Under the pieces are notes generated by a model, which was given only the letters and a program-made list of their open reading frames with translations, did no database searches and had not been told where the DNA came from. Below, piece after piece: positions 15,958-16,074 of a stretch of DNA of 16,074 nt. The DNA is from JABHHG01 sp964419445 (GTDB lineage: Bacteria > Fidelibacterota > Marinisomatia > SCGC-AAA003-L08 > D37C17). The DNA lies in NCBI GenBank assembly GCA_964419445.1, contig CAYQPE010000040.1, positions 1 to 16,074 of the forward strand, written 5' to 3'. The translations under genes and the position numbers were made by a program. How positions within the stretch are numbered: the stretch's first letter is position 1; every line of letters begins with the position of its first letter.

Positions 15958-16013
15958 ATAAATTTGTGTTAGTTCTGTAATATGTCTGAAAATCTAATTG
16001 CAATAAATAATAT
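15958..16013 (-). other. 23S-5S spacer
   Basis: A short AT-rich spacer of about 56 bases. No tRNA, ORF or clear processing stem is visible. Its upper edge is approximate because the 23S 3' end is estimated by similarity. Confidence 0.6.
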
Positions 16014-16074
16014 TTGATTAAGTCTCACGACTAATTAGTATCACTCGACTGAATATGTTACCATACTTACATCT
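16014..16074 (-). rRNA. rrl: 23S ribosomal RNA, 3' end only
   Basis: Read on the minus strand, the last 60 bases contain GATACTAATTAGTCGTGAG followed by ACTTAATC, corresponding to the 3' terminus of bacterial 23S rRNA (E. coli GGTACTAATGAACCGTGAGGCTTAACC). The rest lies outside the window. The exact 3' end, near 16014-16018, is estimated from this similarity. Confidence 0.9.

Noticed and set aside
15958..16013. tRNA gene between 23S and 5S rRNA
   Set aside because: The spacer is about 56 bases and has no cloverleaf arms or T-loop consensus.

Overview
The window is AT-rich, gene-dense bacterial DNA, and everything I can support lies on the minus strand, so it reads from position 16074 down to 1. 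The best taxonomic hint is a PorX-type response regulator (receiver plus PglZ/alkaline-phosphatase-like domain), a family typical of the Bacteroidota and wider FCB group. Together with the low GC, sparse Shine-Dalgarno sites and a cyclase carrying Asp/Asn-rich EF-hand-like repeats, it suggests an FCB bacterium, possibly a marine Marinimicrobia-like lineage. The group is fairly likely; the exact phylum is a guess.

Region 1 (16074-15807) is the tail of an rRNA operon: the 3' end of 23S rRNA, a short spacer without a tRNA, a complete 5S rRNA and a strong intrinsic terminator. A sigma70-like promoter candidate follows, placed so close to the next ATG that the transcript could be leaderless.

Region 2 (15751-6485) is an envelope and signalling block: an exported protein of unknown function, a periplasmic FecR-domain protein, a probable outer-membrane beta-barrel protein, a CHASE2 class III adenylate cyclase with a roughly 190-residue calcium-loop-like insertion, and a PorX homologue. 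The cyclase stop and the PorX start overlap (TAATG). This is the most interesting part: a possible envelope-to-cytoplasm signalling module joining a nucleotide cyclase to a regulator whose family has phosphodiesterase activity on oligonucleotides.

Region 3 (6484-2627) continues without a break into housekeeping genes: tsaE and tsaB (t6A tRNA modification), rimI (ribosomal protein acetyltransferase), accD (fatty acid synthesis) and guaA (GMP synthesis). Junctions from 15751 to 2627 are mostly 1-4 nt overlaps or gaps under 10 nt, so this could be one transcription unit of about 13 kb, with internal promoters possible.

Region 4 (2594-1) holds a four-helix-bundle (23S-intervening-sequence type) gene, glmS, a small recombinase-like helix-turn-helix gene and a near-perfect 38-bp palindrome at the window edge. 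No gene-free stretch exceeds 300 bases. The largest gaps are the 5S-to-first-gene gap (about 90 bases), the rRNA spacer (about 56 bases) and the two AT-rich gaps of 32-33 bases flanking the four-helix gene.
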